In this document: one piece after another, positions 43,321-51,859 of the stretch
Numbering within the stretch: the first letter of the stretch is position 1
Layout of the letters: every line of letters starts with the position of its first letter
Source: Bacteroidota bacterium
Lineage (GTDB): Bacteria > Bacteroidota > Bacteroidia > Bacteroidales > Lentimicrobiaceae
DNA length: 64,000 nt
Direction of reading: 5' to 3'
NCBI GenBank assembly: GCA_023417935.1
Contig: JAEZDY010000042.1
Location: forward strand, 186,001 to 250,000
Translations under genes and position numbers: made by a program
Notes under the pieces: model-generated
Database searches by the model: none
Seen by the model: only the letters and a program-made list of their open reading frames with translations
What the model was told of the DNA's origin: nothing

Positions 43321-43774
43321 TTTCATTTTTTGATGCATCAGTAGGTTCTTCCATAGTATGAAGTTCCAACACCCTTTCTTCAAATCGGATTACTGCTTTA
43401 CAATGACGAAGTAAGTCACATCCAAGCAAACCATCTATCTGTGGATTCCCCAGGCTTCGGAATGTGCGGTTTATCTGACTTAGATCAACTGCAGATAATT
43501 TATAATTATTAATTACAACTGATCCGATTTCAAGTTTTTCAATAGTAGCGACATAGCTATATACACTTGTTAAGCCTGAAGCCATACTTTTACGTGGATT
43601 GCGTTTCAGTTCAGTTTGATTTACGAACTTTTGCAAATGATCAGTATCAAGAACAGTTTTAGCAGAACTAGTATCAACCAATAGGAGTGCTGGTTTGCCA
43701 TTAATTATTACTCTGGCAAGGAGATTATATCCGCCAGTCTCAAAATTTAATTGAATCATCTTTAACGATGTCAT
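43310..43774 (-). CDS. Small retropepsin-like (clan AA) aspartyl protease family protein
   Basis: 154 residues. LLARVIINGKPALLLVDTSSAKTVLD carries the single Asp of the retropepsin fold (Asp34), with Ser in place of the usual Gly (DTS, not DTG); hydrophobic-Gly motif LLGCDLL (about 122) is the second conserved part. No signal peptide. The ATG five codons downstream (43759) may be the true start. The gene overlaps the 3' end of the convergent FG-GAP gene by 11 bases. Homodimeric peptidase activity is possible, but the altered triad leaves it uncertain. Confidence 0.75.
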   Translation of the reverse strand: MTSLKMIQLNFETGGYNLLARVIINGKPALLLVDTSSAKTVLDTDHLQKFVNQTELKRNPRKSMASGLTSVYSYVATIEKLEIGSVVINNYKLSAVDLSQINRTFRSLGNPQIDGLLGCDLLRHCKAVIRFEERVLELHTMEEPTDASKNEIID

Positions 43775-43828
43775 TTTTTCTAGTTTGTTAATAAATATTA
43801 GAGACGTATGGAGTTATTGCTGGTGAAT

Positions 43829-44548
43829 TTAAAAATTTGGTTTTAACGCGTATTTATTGTAATATTTTTCAATTATTTCAACAGCTTCAGCAGCACTATC
43901 TGCCATTGAAAATATTTCCATGTCAAGATTATTGATATTTAATTCAGCAAGCATCTTATCTTGAATCCAGTCAATCAAGCCTTTCCAATAATTCGTTGAA
44001 ACCAGTACAATTGGAAATCTAACAGTTTTATGAGTTTGAATAAGTGTAATTGCTTCAAACAATTCATCCATTGTACCAAAACCACCTGGTAAAACAATGT
44101 AGCCTTGGGAATACCTCATAAACATCACTTTTCTAACAAAGAAGTAATCAAAAGTGATCAGCTTGTCAGGATCAATGAAAGGATTTGAACCCTGTTCAAA
44201 AGGAAGTTCAATATTTAAGCCGACAGACTTTCCACCACCGAAGTGAGCCCCTTTATTTGCTGCTTCCATGATGCCGGGTCCACCACCTGATATTACTCCA
44301 AAGCCTTTCTTGGTCAGTAGGTAAGCAATTTCTTCTGCTAATTTGTAATAATTATTTGAGGAATGAGTTCTGGCTGAGCCAAAAATTGAGACACATGGAC
44401 CAATCCGCCCAAGTTTTTCAAATCCTTCTACGAATTCTGCCATAATCTTAAAAACTTCCCATGAGTCGCTGGTCATTATTTCATTCCAACTCTTGGGAGT
44501 AATAGCTTCTCTAATCCGATCTTCTTCGTTAAGTCCTAAAGGGTGCAT
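43829..44548 (-). CDS. LOG family (TIGR00730) Rossmann-fold protein
   Basis: 239 residues with the two signature motifs: VISGGGPGIMEAANKGAHFG and VLPGGFGTMDELFEAITLIQ (PGGxGTxxE). Family members remove ribose phosphate from nucleotides (cytokinin riboside 5'-phosphate phosphoribohydrolase, AMP/purine nucleotide nucleosidase). The N-terminal 50 residues resemble the longer bacterial subgroup. It has its own two-box promoter and stands alone. Confidence 0.9.
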   Translation of the reverse strand: MHPLGLNEEDRIREAITPKSWNEIMTSDSWEVFKIMAEFVEGFEKLGRIGPCVSIFGSARTHSSNNYYKLAEEIAYLLTKKGFGVISGGGPGIMEAANKGAHFGGGKSVGLNIELPFEQGSNPFIDPDKLITFDYFFVRKVMFMRYSQGYIVLPGGFGTMDELFEAITLIQTHKTVRFPIVLVSTNYWKGLIDWIQDKMLAELNINNLDMEIFSMADSAAEAVEIIEKYYNKYALKPNF

Positions 44549-44584
44549 TAAGTAGTTTTTATTAATTTAAGTGCTTATGAACGC

Positions 44585-44615
44585 CAAATATAATACTATT
44601 GGAATAAATATTCAA
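44585..44615 (-). promoter_or_regulatory. Promoter of the LOG-family gene
   Basis: Minus strand TTG (44613-44615), 20 bases, TATATTTG (44585-44592), 37 bases above the start codon. Both consensus boxes are present. Confidence 0.72.
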
Positions 44616-44650
44616 AACAAATAATATTTATAAGGCTAGAGAAACAAGAA

Positions 44651-47515
44651 CTATAGATTTAATTCCTTTTTTAAATATTCTGATGTCAGGCTATTTTTAT
44701 TATTAGCAATGCTCTCTGGCGTACCCTGTGCTACAATAATCCCGCCACGCTTTCCACCTTCTGGTCCCAAATCGATAATGTGATCTGCCACTTTTATCAC
44801 CTCCATACTGTGTTCTATCACAACAACAGTATTTCCTCTGTCAACTAATTTATGCAATACTTTCATAAGCACATTTACATCTTCAAAATGCAGACCTGTT
44901 GTAGGCTCGTCAAGTATGTACATAGTTTTTCCCGTGTCCTTGCGTGACAACTCTGTAGCTAGTTTTACTCTTTGGGCTTCGCCTCCTGAAAGGGTAGTTG
45001 ATTGTTGACCAAGTGTAATATATCCAAGACCTACATCCTTTAATGTTCTGATCTTCTGTAAAATAGAAGGTATGTTTTCAAAGAATTCAACAGCCTGGTT
45101 GATGGTAAGGTTAAGTACATCGTTTATTGATTTTCCTTTAAAACGAACTTCAAGGGTTTCTGGGTTATAGCGTTTACCATAACATGTTTCGCATTGCACC
45201 TGAACATCGGGCAGGAAATTCATTTCAATTACTTTAACACCTGCACCCCTGCATGTTTCACATCGTCCTCCTTTAACATTAAAAGAGAAACGACCAGGAA
45301 GGTAGCCCCTGATCTTTGCCTCAGGGAGTGCTGAAAATAATTTTCTTATATCATCAAATACCCCAGTATAAGTGGCAGGATTTGAGCGTGGTGTTCTACC
45401 AATTGGAGATTGATCTATTTCAATAACTTTATCAATGTTTTGCAGACCTTTCACACTCTTGTATGGCAATGGCTTTTTATCTGAGCGATAAAAATGTTGA
45501 CTTAGAACCGGATATAGTGTTTCGTTTATCAAGGATGATTTCCCACTGCCTGATACACCGGTAATACAAATTAATAACCCTAAAGGCAGATCAAGTGTAA
45601 CGTTTTTGAGGTTGTTGCCCGAAGCACCTTCAATGGTAAGCACTTTACCGTTTGATGTCCTTCTCTTTTCAGGTATCTGTATTTGCAATTCACCCGTTAA
45701 ATACTTGCATGTTAGGGTATTGCATTCAAGCATCTGCTTTGGTGTTCCCGAGGCAACTATTTTGCCACCATGTTTTCCGGCACCTGGTCCAACATCAATA
45801 ATATAGTCGGCTGCTAATATCATGTCCTTGTCATGCTCTACTACTATGACGGAATTACCTATATCACGCAAGTTTTGAAGTGCTTGTATCAATTGTTGAT
45901 TATCACGTTGATGTAAGCCAATGCTTGGCTCATCAAGAATATACATTACACCAACCAACTGTGAGCCTATTTGAGTAGCCAACCTGATACGTTGCGATTC
46001 ACCTCCTGATAGGCTACCTGCTGAGCGATTGAGTGATAAGTAATCAAGTCCCACATCAAGAAGGAAGCGAATACGGTTTTTAATTTCTCTGATAATTTCA
46101 ACTGCAATTACTTGTTGCCTACTATCATTATCGTAGTGATCCTGATCAAACCATTTATCAAGTGCTGAAAGCTCATAAGTTGATAAGTCGGCAATATTCT
46201 TCCCGTCAATTTTGAAATTCAGGGATTCATTTTTTAGCCTGGCGCCATGGCAGGTTGGGCAATCAACAACATTTGTAAAGCTCCCAGCCCATTTTCTAAC
46301 CCCTGTTGAATTTTCACTTAACTGGTTATTGATGAAATTTATAATTCCTTCAAAATTTAATGTGTAAGAAGATGTAACGCCAAGGTATTCATTCTTTACC
46401 TTGAGTATTTCTTCACTTCCATAAAGGATAGCATTAATGGCATGTTCAGGAAGATCTTCAACTGGTGTGTCAAGCGTAAAATTGTACTTCTCACCTAAAG
46501 CTTCTATCTGCCTGAATATCCATGTAGCTTTGGCTTCTCCCAAAGGAGCTATGCCACCCTTACGTAAACTTTTTTTAGGATCAGGAATTATCTTTTTTAA
46601 ATCTATTTCGGTAATTGTACCTAATCCGTTACATTGAGGGCAGGCACCATAGGGAGAATTAAATGAGAATGAGTTCGGCTCAGGTTCATCAAAAGCAGCT
46701 CCGGTAGCCGGATCCATCAGGTTCTTACTTAAATACCTCATATTGCCTGATTCAGGCTCAAGTATCATTAGAGTTCCTTTGCCTTGTTTCAATGCAGTCT
46801 GTACAGATAGCTTAACACGTTGACCCGATTTCTCATTTATGGTCAACTTGTCTATCACAAGTTCTATATCGTGAACTTTGTAGCGGTCAAGCTGCATCCC
46901 AAATGAAAATTCTTTTAACTCACCATCAATTCTTACCTTCAGGAATCCTTGCTTTCTGTATTGTTCAAACAGCTCTCTGTAGTGCCCTTTTCTTCCTTTG
47001 ATCAGCGGTGATAAAATCAATACCTCCTGATCATGGAAGTATTCATTTATAAGTTTGATTATTTGCTCCTCAGTATATTTAATAAGCTTTTGGCCGGTAA
47101 CAGGTGAAAAGGCTTCTGAAGTACGGGCGAAAAGCAACCGCATGAAATCATATATCTCTGTGATGGTACCTACCGTGGATCGGGGATTACGTGAGGTTGA
47201 TTTTTGCTCGATAGAGATAACCGGACTTAATCCAGTAACTTCATCTACATCAGGTCGCTCAAGATTACCTATAAATTGACGTGCATAAGCAGAAAAGGTT
47301 TCCATATACCTACGCTGCCCTTCAGCATATATTGTATCAAAAGCAAGTGATGATTTTCCACTTCCGCTTAGACCTGTAATTACAACAAGCTGATCACGTG
47401 GAATTACTACATCTACATTTTGCAGATTGTGTACTCTGGCCCCAAAAACCTGCAGGCTGTTTGTACTTAAATGAGATATATTTTCAGAACCGTTAACTGT
47501 TTGATCAATTTCCAT
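44651..47515 (-). CDS. uvrA: Excinuclease ABC subunit A
   Basis: Damage-recognition ATPase of nucleotide excision repair, 954 residues. First half: Walker A TGLSGSGKSSLAFDTIYAEG, zinc module CPQCNGLG...CPTCHGARL, signature LSGGESQRIRLATQIG and ILDEPSIGLHQRD. Second half: TGVSGSGKSSLINETL, zinc module CETCRGAG...CETCYGKRYN, LSGGEAQRVKLATEL and ILDEPTTGLHFEDV. All parts are intact. It follows a lytic transglycosylase gene by 20 bases and may be read through from it. Confidence 0.98.
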   Translation of the reverse strand: MEIDQTVNGSENISHLSTNSLQVFGARVHNLQNVDVVIPRDQLVVITGLSGSGKSSLAFDTIYAEGQRRYMETFSAYARQFIGNLERPDVDEVTGLSPVISIEQKSTSRNPRSTVGTITEIYDFMRLLFARTSEAFSPVTGQKLIKYTEEQIIKLINEYFHDQEVLILSPLIKGRKGHYRELFEQYRKQGFLKVRIDGELKEFSFGMQLDRYKVHDIELVIDKLTINEKSGQRVKLSVQTALKQGKGTLMILEPESGNMRYLSKNLMDPATGAAFDEPEPNSFSFNSPYGACPQCNGLGTITEIDLKKIIPDPKKSLRKGGIAPLGEAKATWIFRQIEALGEKYNFTLDTPVEDLPEHAINAILYGSEEILKVKNEYLGVTSSYTLNFEGIINFINNQLSENSTGVRKWAGSFTNVVDCPTCHGARLKNESLNFKIDGKNIADLSTYELSALDKWFDQDHYDNDSRQQVIAVEIIREIKNRIRFLLDVGLDYLSLNRSAGSLSGGESQRIRLATQIGSQLVGVMYILDEPSIGLHQRDNQQLIQALQNLRDIGNSVIVVEHDKDMILAADYIIDVGPGAGKHGGKIVASGTPKQMLECNTLTCKYLTGELQIQIPEKRRTSNGKVLTIEGASGNNLKNVTLDLPLGLLICITGVSGSGKSSLINETLYPVLSQHFYRSDKKPLPYKSVKGLQNIDKVIEIDQSPIGRTPRSNPATYTGVFDDIRKLFSALPEAKIRGYLPGRFSFNVKGGRCETCRGAGVKVIEMNFLPDVQVQCETCYGKRYNPETLEVRFKGKSINDVLNLTINQAVEFFENIPSILQKIRTLKDVGLGYITLGQQSTTLSGGEAQRVKLATELSRKDTGKTMYILDEPTTGLHFEDVNVLMKVLHKLVDRGNTVVVIEHSMEVIKVADHIIDLGPEGGKRGGIIVAQGTPESIANNKNSLTSEYLKKELNL

Positions 47516-47535
47516 TAATAGCAGTATTCGCTTAT

Positions 47536-48546
47536 CTATTGTTCAGTAGGAATATCTAGTGTGCCTTTTCCCACTATATTATCAGCATCTTTAATATCTT
47601 TCCACATTTTACTATAGCGTGTATAACCTGGGGCAGGTAATTGAATCTGATACTTTTTGCCGGATGTAACAGTAAGCTTATCTGATCGAAGCCAGGGATT
47701 AAACTCCTTTAAAATGCGGTAATTAGTTTTGTTGCCGGATGCAAAGTTAATAAGATCGGGGATGCTGGCACTAACTTCAATTGAATTTGTTGGAATGGTT
47801 GGATACAAGTCCCTGTTTCTTAGATAGAACCCATAGTTTGTAGGATCTTCATATATAAGTTTCATAGCCAGTATCCTGAACACGTAACGTGAAGTTTCCT
47901 GATTTAAGTAAAGATCGTAGTAATCATTAATTTTTTGCCTCGATATTTCCCGGCTAATTCTACCAGCCCCTGCATTGTATGAAGCTGCAGATAGAGTCCA
48001 GTTTTTATACTTATCATAAGAACTCTGAAAATACTTGGCAGCAGCAACTGTGGCTTTCTCAAGATGATAACGTTCATCAACCTCTTCAGTAACTTCTAAC
48101 CCATACTGTTTTGCTGTTGCATCAAGGAATTGCCAAAACCCGGCAGCATTCGAAGGGGATATAACGTTCATCAATCCACTTTCAATTAATGCAACGTACT
48201 TGAAGTCATCAGGAATATTATTCTTTTTCAGTATTGGTTCAATTATGGGAAAGTATCTGGCAGCTCGTTTAATTAGAAGAATAGTGTTTGAATGCCAGTA
48301 TGAATTAACCATCAACTCCCTGTCAAGCGCTTCGCGAACATAATACGTGTCAATGGGTACTAGCTCCCCTGCAAAATACAGGGTATCAGGTATGATGATT
48401 GAGTGCGCTTTATTATGGCGTACAAACGATTCGTAATACAATTTATCATGCTCATGGTCGGGGCTAATAAAAAAGGCAAATGTGCCGATAATAAAGAAAC
48501 CAATGATGGTAATAAGGATAGTTGTCTTATAGGATTTGAGTTTCAT
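47536..48546 (-). CDS. Membrane-anchored lytic transglycosylase (MltD/SLT type)
   Basis: 336 residues with an N-terminal anchor (8-28). The SLT domain covers about 105-235: FKYVALIESGLMNVISPSNA with catalytic Glu122, AAGFWQFLDATAKQYGLEV, and LSAASYNAGAGRISREI. The C-terminal 90 residues (YRILKEFNPWLRSDKLTVTS, YQIQLPAPGY) look like a degenerate LysM-type peptidoglycan-binding part. It cleaves the glycan strand to 1,6-anhydro-MurNAc ends during wall turnover. It lies directly upstream of uvrA. Confidence 0.9.
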   Translation of the reverse strand: MKLKSYKTTILITIIGFFIIGTFAFFISPDHEHDKLYYESFVRHNKAHSIIIPDTLYFAGELVPIDTYYVREALDRELMVNSYWHSNTILLIKRAARYFPIIEPILKKNNIPDDFKYVALIESGLMNVISPSNAAGFWQFLDATAKQYGLEVTEEVDERYHLEKATVAAAKYFQSSYDKYKNWTLSAASYNAGAGRISREISRQKINDYYDLYLNQETSRYVFRILAMKLIYEDPTNYGFYLRNRDLYPTIPTNSIEVSASIPDLINFASGNKTNYRILKEFNPWLRSDKLTVTSGKKYQIQLPAPGYTRYSKMWKDIKDADNIVGKGTLDIPTEQ

Positions 48547-48645
48547 AAAGGCTGTTTTGATTCACAGACACTATAACGCTGCAATGTGTCTTTTCGTTTG
48601 CAAGTCAAATAATTAATTGACCTAACAATATAATCTATAGATAGT

Positions 48646-48691
48646 TAGATATGCAGCTTATGTAATTTTAGATATACAGCTTGTGTAATTT
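48646..48691. repeat. Tandem 23-bp duplication at the rfbC stop
   Basis: Two adjacent 23-base units, TAGATATGCAGCTTATGTAA+TTT and TAGATATACAGCTTGTGTAA+TTT, differ at two positions. The second reaches into the rfbC stop codon, so the duplication is the immediate 3' flank of rfbC. No hairpin or coding function seen. Confidence 0.85.
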
Positions 48692-49235
48692 AAATTACCT
48701 CCATAATGTATTCTTTGAATAATGGAGCGGTTTTATCTTTTTCTGAGAGTATGGGATCGGAAATCCCCCACTGTATTGCCAGATCAGGGTCGTTCCATCT
48801 TATTGCTGCTTCAGCAGGTTTATGGTAAACACCTGAACACTTATAAGTAAAAATAGTATTGTCCTCCAGGGTAAGAAATCCATGAGCAAAGCCGGCAGGT
48901 ATCCAATACATTAGTTTATTGTTACCGGTTAATTCAATAGATGACCACTTGCCAAATGATGGGGAATCCTTCCTTATATCAACTGCCACGTCAAGTACTG
49001 CACCCTGAACCACTCTCACAAGTTTTCCCTGGGCAAAAGCTCCTTTCTGAAAGTGCAGCCCTCTGAGCACTCCTTTCATCGATTTACTTTCATTGTCTTG
49101 CACGAAGTCTACTTCGATACCGGCATTAGTGAACTTTGACATATTATATGATTCAAAAAAGTAACCCCTATCATCATTAAATACATCTGGTTTTATTATC
49201 AGTAATCCCGGTATCTCAGTAGTTAGAATTTCCAT
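48690..49235 (-). CDS. rfbC: dTDP-4-dehydrorhamnose 3,5-epimerase
   Basis: Third step of dTDP-L-rhamnose synthesis, 181 residues, cupin fold. Catalytic His61 is in GVLRGLHFQ; VVQGAVLDVAVDIRKDSPSF, IPAGFAHGFLTLED and FTYKCSGVYHKPAEAAIRW are all family motifs, the last with the active-site Tyr. The other rhamnose genes (rfbA, B, D) are not in the window, so the gene is separate from the pathway here. Confidence 0.95.
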   Translation of the reverse strand: MEILTTEIPGLLIIKPDVFNDDRGYFFESYNMSKFTNAGIEVDFVQDNESKSMKGVLRGLHFQKGAFAQGKLVRVVQGAVLDVAVDIRKDSPSFGKWSSIELTGNNKLMYWIPAGFAHGFLTLEDNTIFTYKCSGVYHKPAEAAIRWNDPDLAIQWGISDPILSEKDKTAPLFKEYIMEVI

Positions 49236-49328
49236 TTTAAAGCAAGTAAATTAGTTGTGCAAGTGTATAATTATCAAGCAATTGAAGTAATGTTGAATTC
49301 TTGCAGAGTATATAAGTTGAGAAATACA

Positions 49329-50720
49329 TTATATGTGGATAACCTCATCGTATGCTGCAGCAACAGCTTCCATTACTGCTTCTGACATAGTAGGATGAGG
49401 ATGAACAGCTTTAATGATCTCTTCACCGGTTGTTTCCAGCTTTCTGGCCACAACAACTTCAGCAATCAGTTCAGTGACGTTATCGCCAATAAGATGAGCA
49501 CCAAGCCATTCACCATACTTGGCATCAAATATCACTTTTACAAAGCCTTCCTTGTTTCCCGCAGCACTTGCTTTTCCAGATGCTGAATATGGGAATTTGC
49601 CAATTTTAACATCATATCCGGCTTCGCGGGCAGCTTTTTCAGTCATACCTACTGATGCAATTTCAGGATGGGTGTATGTACAGCCGGGAATGTTTCCATA
49701 ATCAAGTGCTTCAACATGTTTACCTGCTATCTTTTCTACACAAATGATACCTTCATGTGAAGCAACATGTGCTAGTGCAGGGCCATGTACAATATCACCA
49801 ATGGCATAAACACCTTCAACATTAGTGCGGTAGAAATCATCAACTACTACCTTGCCTTTTTCTGTTTTTATTCCGGTTTCTTCAATGCCGAGATTCTCAA
49901 GATTAGTTGTGATTCCAACTGCTGACAATACAACGTCACATTCAACAGTTTCCTGGCCTTTTTTTGTCTGGATTGTTACTTTGCATTTGTCATTATTAAC
50001 TTCTACCGCTTCTACGGTGGATGAAGTCATAACTTTCATCCCTGCTTTCTTGAAACTTCTTTCAAGTTGTTTAGAGATCTCCTCATCCTCTATAGGCACA
50101 ATATTTGGCATAAATTCTACCAGAGTAACTTTGGTACCCATTGTATTGTAGAAGTATGCAAATTCTGAACCTATTGCTCCTGAACCAACTACAACCATAC
50201 TTTCAGGTAGTGTAGGAAGAACCATAGCTTCACGATACCCAATTATCTTCTTGCCATCCTGTTTGAGATTTGGCAATTCACGTGAGCGGGCACCGGTTGC
50301 CAGTATTATATGCTGTGCAGGATACTCTGTCGTTTTTCCATACTTATCAGTAACTTCCACTATTTTGCCAGATTTCACTTTACCATATCCGGCTATATGT
50401 TCAATTTTATTCTTCTTAAAAAGGAACTGTATTCCCTTACTCATTCCCTCAGCTACTGACCTGCTTCTCTTAACAACAGCTTCAAAATCAGGTGTAACTT
50501 CGCCTTTAACCAATATGCCGTAATCAGTTGAATGTTTCATATACTCAAACACCTGAGCACTTTTCATCAATGCTTTGGTTGGAATACATCCCCAGTTTAA
50601 ACAAATGCCTCCAAGCTCAGCTTTTTCAACTACAGCCACTTTCATCCCAAGTTGTGAAGCTCTGATGGCAGCTACGTAACCACCAGGTCCTGAGCCTATT
50701 ACTATTAAATCGTAATTCAT
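49329..50720 (-). CDS. lpdA: Dihydrolipoyl dehydrogenase
   Basis: FAD disulfide reductase of 463 residues that reoxidises dihydrolipoyl groups of 2-oxoacid dehydrogenases and the glycine cleavage H protein. FAD site IVIGSGPGGYVAAIRASQLG; redox disulfide Cys40-Cys45 in GGICLNWGCIPTKALM; NAD site VVGSGAIGSEFAYFY; FAD site YAIGDIVHGPALAHVASHEG; and the catalytic HPHPTMSEAVMEA near the end. It is alone on its transcript with a two-box promoter; gcvP lies 2.5 kb away and may use it. Confidence 0.97.
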   Translation of the reverse strand: MNYDLIVIGSGPGGYVAAIRASQLGMKVAVVEKAELGGICLNWGCIPTKALMKSAQVFEYMKHSTDYGILVKGEVTPDFEAVVKRSRSVAEGMSKGIQFLFKKNKIEHIAGYGKVKSGKIVEVTDKYGKTTEYPAQHIILATGARSRELPNLKQDGKKIIGYREAMVLPTLPESMVVVGSGAIGSEFAYFYNTMGTKVTLVEFMPNIVPIEDEEISKQLERSFKKAGMKVMTSSTVEAVEVNNDKCKVTIQTKKGQETVECDVVLSAVGITTNLENLGIEETGIKTEKGKVVVDDFYRTNVEGVYAIGDIVHGPALAHVASHEGIICVEKIAGKHVEALDYGNIPGCTYTHPEIASVGMTEKAAREAGYDVKIGKFPYSASGKASAAGNKEGFVKVIFDAKYGEWLGAHLIGDNVTELIAEVVVARKLETTGEEIIKAVHPHPTMSEAVMEAVAAAYDEVIHI

Positions 50721-50743
50721 AACATGTCAGTATTTATGTTTTG

Positions 50744-50774
50744 CAAACTTAATTATTTTTCACCGCTTCAACAA
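50744..50774 (-). promoter_or_regulatory. Promoter of lpdA
   Basis: Minus strand TTG (50772-50774), 20 bases, TAAGTTTG (50744-50751), 24 bases above the lpdA start. Both consensus boxes are present. Confidence 0.75.
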
Positions 50775-50968
50775 GGCTCAGCTGGTTTTGTTTTTCAATC
50801 TGTCGTTTTGAAAGCTTACCCTATGGGGCTTGATCTCTGAAAAAATACTTCCCGATGCGGACTATGTTAAGACCTGAGTTAATATTTATCCATCAAAGGT
50901 GATTATCCAAATATTTCGTCATGGGATTAAAAAAAATATTGCCTCATTTCAATATCGATTACCATCAT

Positions 50969-51055
50969 AAGCGTCTTATAAGCGTTTTATAAGCGTCTTA
51001 TAAACGTTATTTATCGCTTATATAACGCTTGTATACCGCTTAAATAAGGCTTGAG
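50969..51055. repeat. 11-bp-period fold-back repeat array downstream of the Lrp gene
   Basis: Eight successive units, the first seven of 11 bases: AAGCGTCTTAT (50969), AAGCGTTTTAT (50980), AAGCGTCTTAT (50991), AAACGTTATTT (51002), ATCGCTTATAT (51013), AACGCTTGTAT (51024), ACCGCTTAAAT (51035), AAGGCTTGAG (51046). The core AAGCG turns into its reverse complement CGCTT in the second half, so 50977-50995 pairs with 51015-51033 at 17 of 19 positions. The array ends 34 bases past the stop of the Lrp-family gene on its transcript side. The design equals that of 15697-15777 but the unit sequence differs. Confidence 0.9.
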
Positions 51056-51088
51056 AATTCAATGGATATTGAATGGATTTTCTATGGT

Positions 51089-51556
51089 TCAAGGCTCAAG
51101 TTGCCTTTCAAATCCGGTTTCCAGAGAAATGAATGTCTCTGTAAAGCTAATTTCAGGAATGGATTGTATTTGTTCTACAATGATTTGCTTAAGATGCTCA
51201 TTGTTACGGGTATATAGCTTAACGAGCAAAGAGTATTTACCCGAAATATGATGACACTCAACTATTTCGGGAATTTTCCTTATCTTTTGAAATACCTCGT
51301 CATGTGTTGATGTTGATGTTAGGTTGACTTGAATTCCAATGAATGCGCATGTGAGATACCCCATTACTTTGTGGCTCATAACAAGTGATGAACCTTTAAT
51401 GAGTCCTGCCTCCTGCATTTTTTGAACCCTTTGGTGTATTGCAGCACCCGACACTTTACATTGACGAGCCACTTCAACAAAAGGCATCCTTGAATCGGCA
51501 TTCAATAATTTTAGTATTTTCTTGTCGAGATTATCAATATGAAAGTTTCTTTCCAT
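51089..51556 (-). CDS. Lrp/AsnC family transcriptional regulator
   Basis: 155 residues: N-terminal helix-turn-helix (LDKKILKLLNADSRMPFVEV, then CKVSGAAIHQRVQKMQEAGL) and a C-terminal RAM ligand domain (GYLTCAFIGIQVNLTST, VECHHISGKYSLLVKLY). These regulators sense amino acids as octamers. It is divergent from a Cys/Met lyase gene, with 303 bases between, the same arrangement as mdeR-mdeA in Pseudomonas, so it probably controls that gene. A -7 element (TATATTTG) lies at 51637-51644. Confidence 0.9.
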   Translation of the reverse strand: MERNFHIDNLDKKILKLLNADSRMPFVEVARQCKVSGAAIHQRVQKMQEAGLIKGSSLVMSHKVMGYLTCAFIGIQVNLTSTSTHDEVFQKIRKIPEIVECHHISGKYSLLVKLYTRNNEHLKQIIVEQIQSIPEISFTETFISLETGFERQLEP

Positions 51557-51859
51557 TTTTTTGAGCTAATAATTACAAAAATTGAGAAATAGCACCATTA
51601 TGGTTATAGATTTTAAATAATGTGGCCATATTGCCGCAAATATATGAGTAAATGGTTAAATTTAACTCAGAAATGATACTTTTGTGATGATAAAGTGAGA
51701 GTACTTTAATGATATTCAGTATGAAGTCATTTTAGATTTATCTTCAGATTTAAACTCTGGCATGGAGCAATATAAAGACTCTATAAAGCATTATAATAGA
51801 ACATCATACCTTAATTGCAGAAATAAATTTAAGAACCAAAAATTAAAACCCCCACCACT
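51557..51859. promoter_or_regulatory. Divergent control region of the Lrp gene and the Cys/Met lyase gene
   Basis: The 303 bases carry a minus-strand -7 box TATATTTG (51637-51644) for the regulator and a plus-strand TACTTTTG (51677-51684) for the lyase gene, 32 bases apart. No -33 TTG is well placed for either, which is usual for activated promoters. From the second box to the ATG there is a long leader of about 170 bases without recognisable riboswitch structure. Confidence 0.5.

Larger units (their letters stand above)
50721..51088. other. 368-base intergenic region between lpdA and the Lrp gene
   Basis: It holds the lpdA promoter (50744-50774) and the 11-bp-period repeat array (50969-51055). 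I see no coding frame, RNA gene or riboswitch in the rest (50775-50968). Confidence 0.7.

Noticed and set aside
51690..51859. SAM riboswitch before the Cys/Met lyase gene
   Set aside because: The long leader was checked for SAM-I and SAM-II conserved blocks; none was found in order. Only scattered AT-rich sequence is present.
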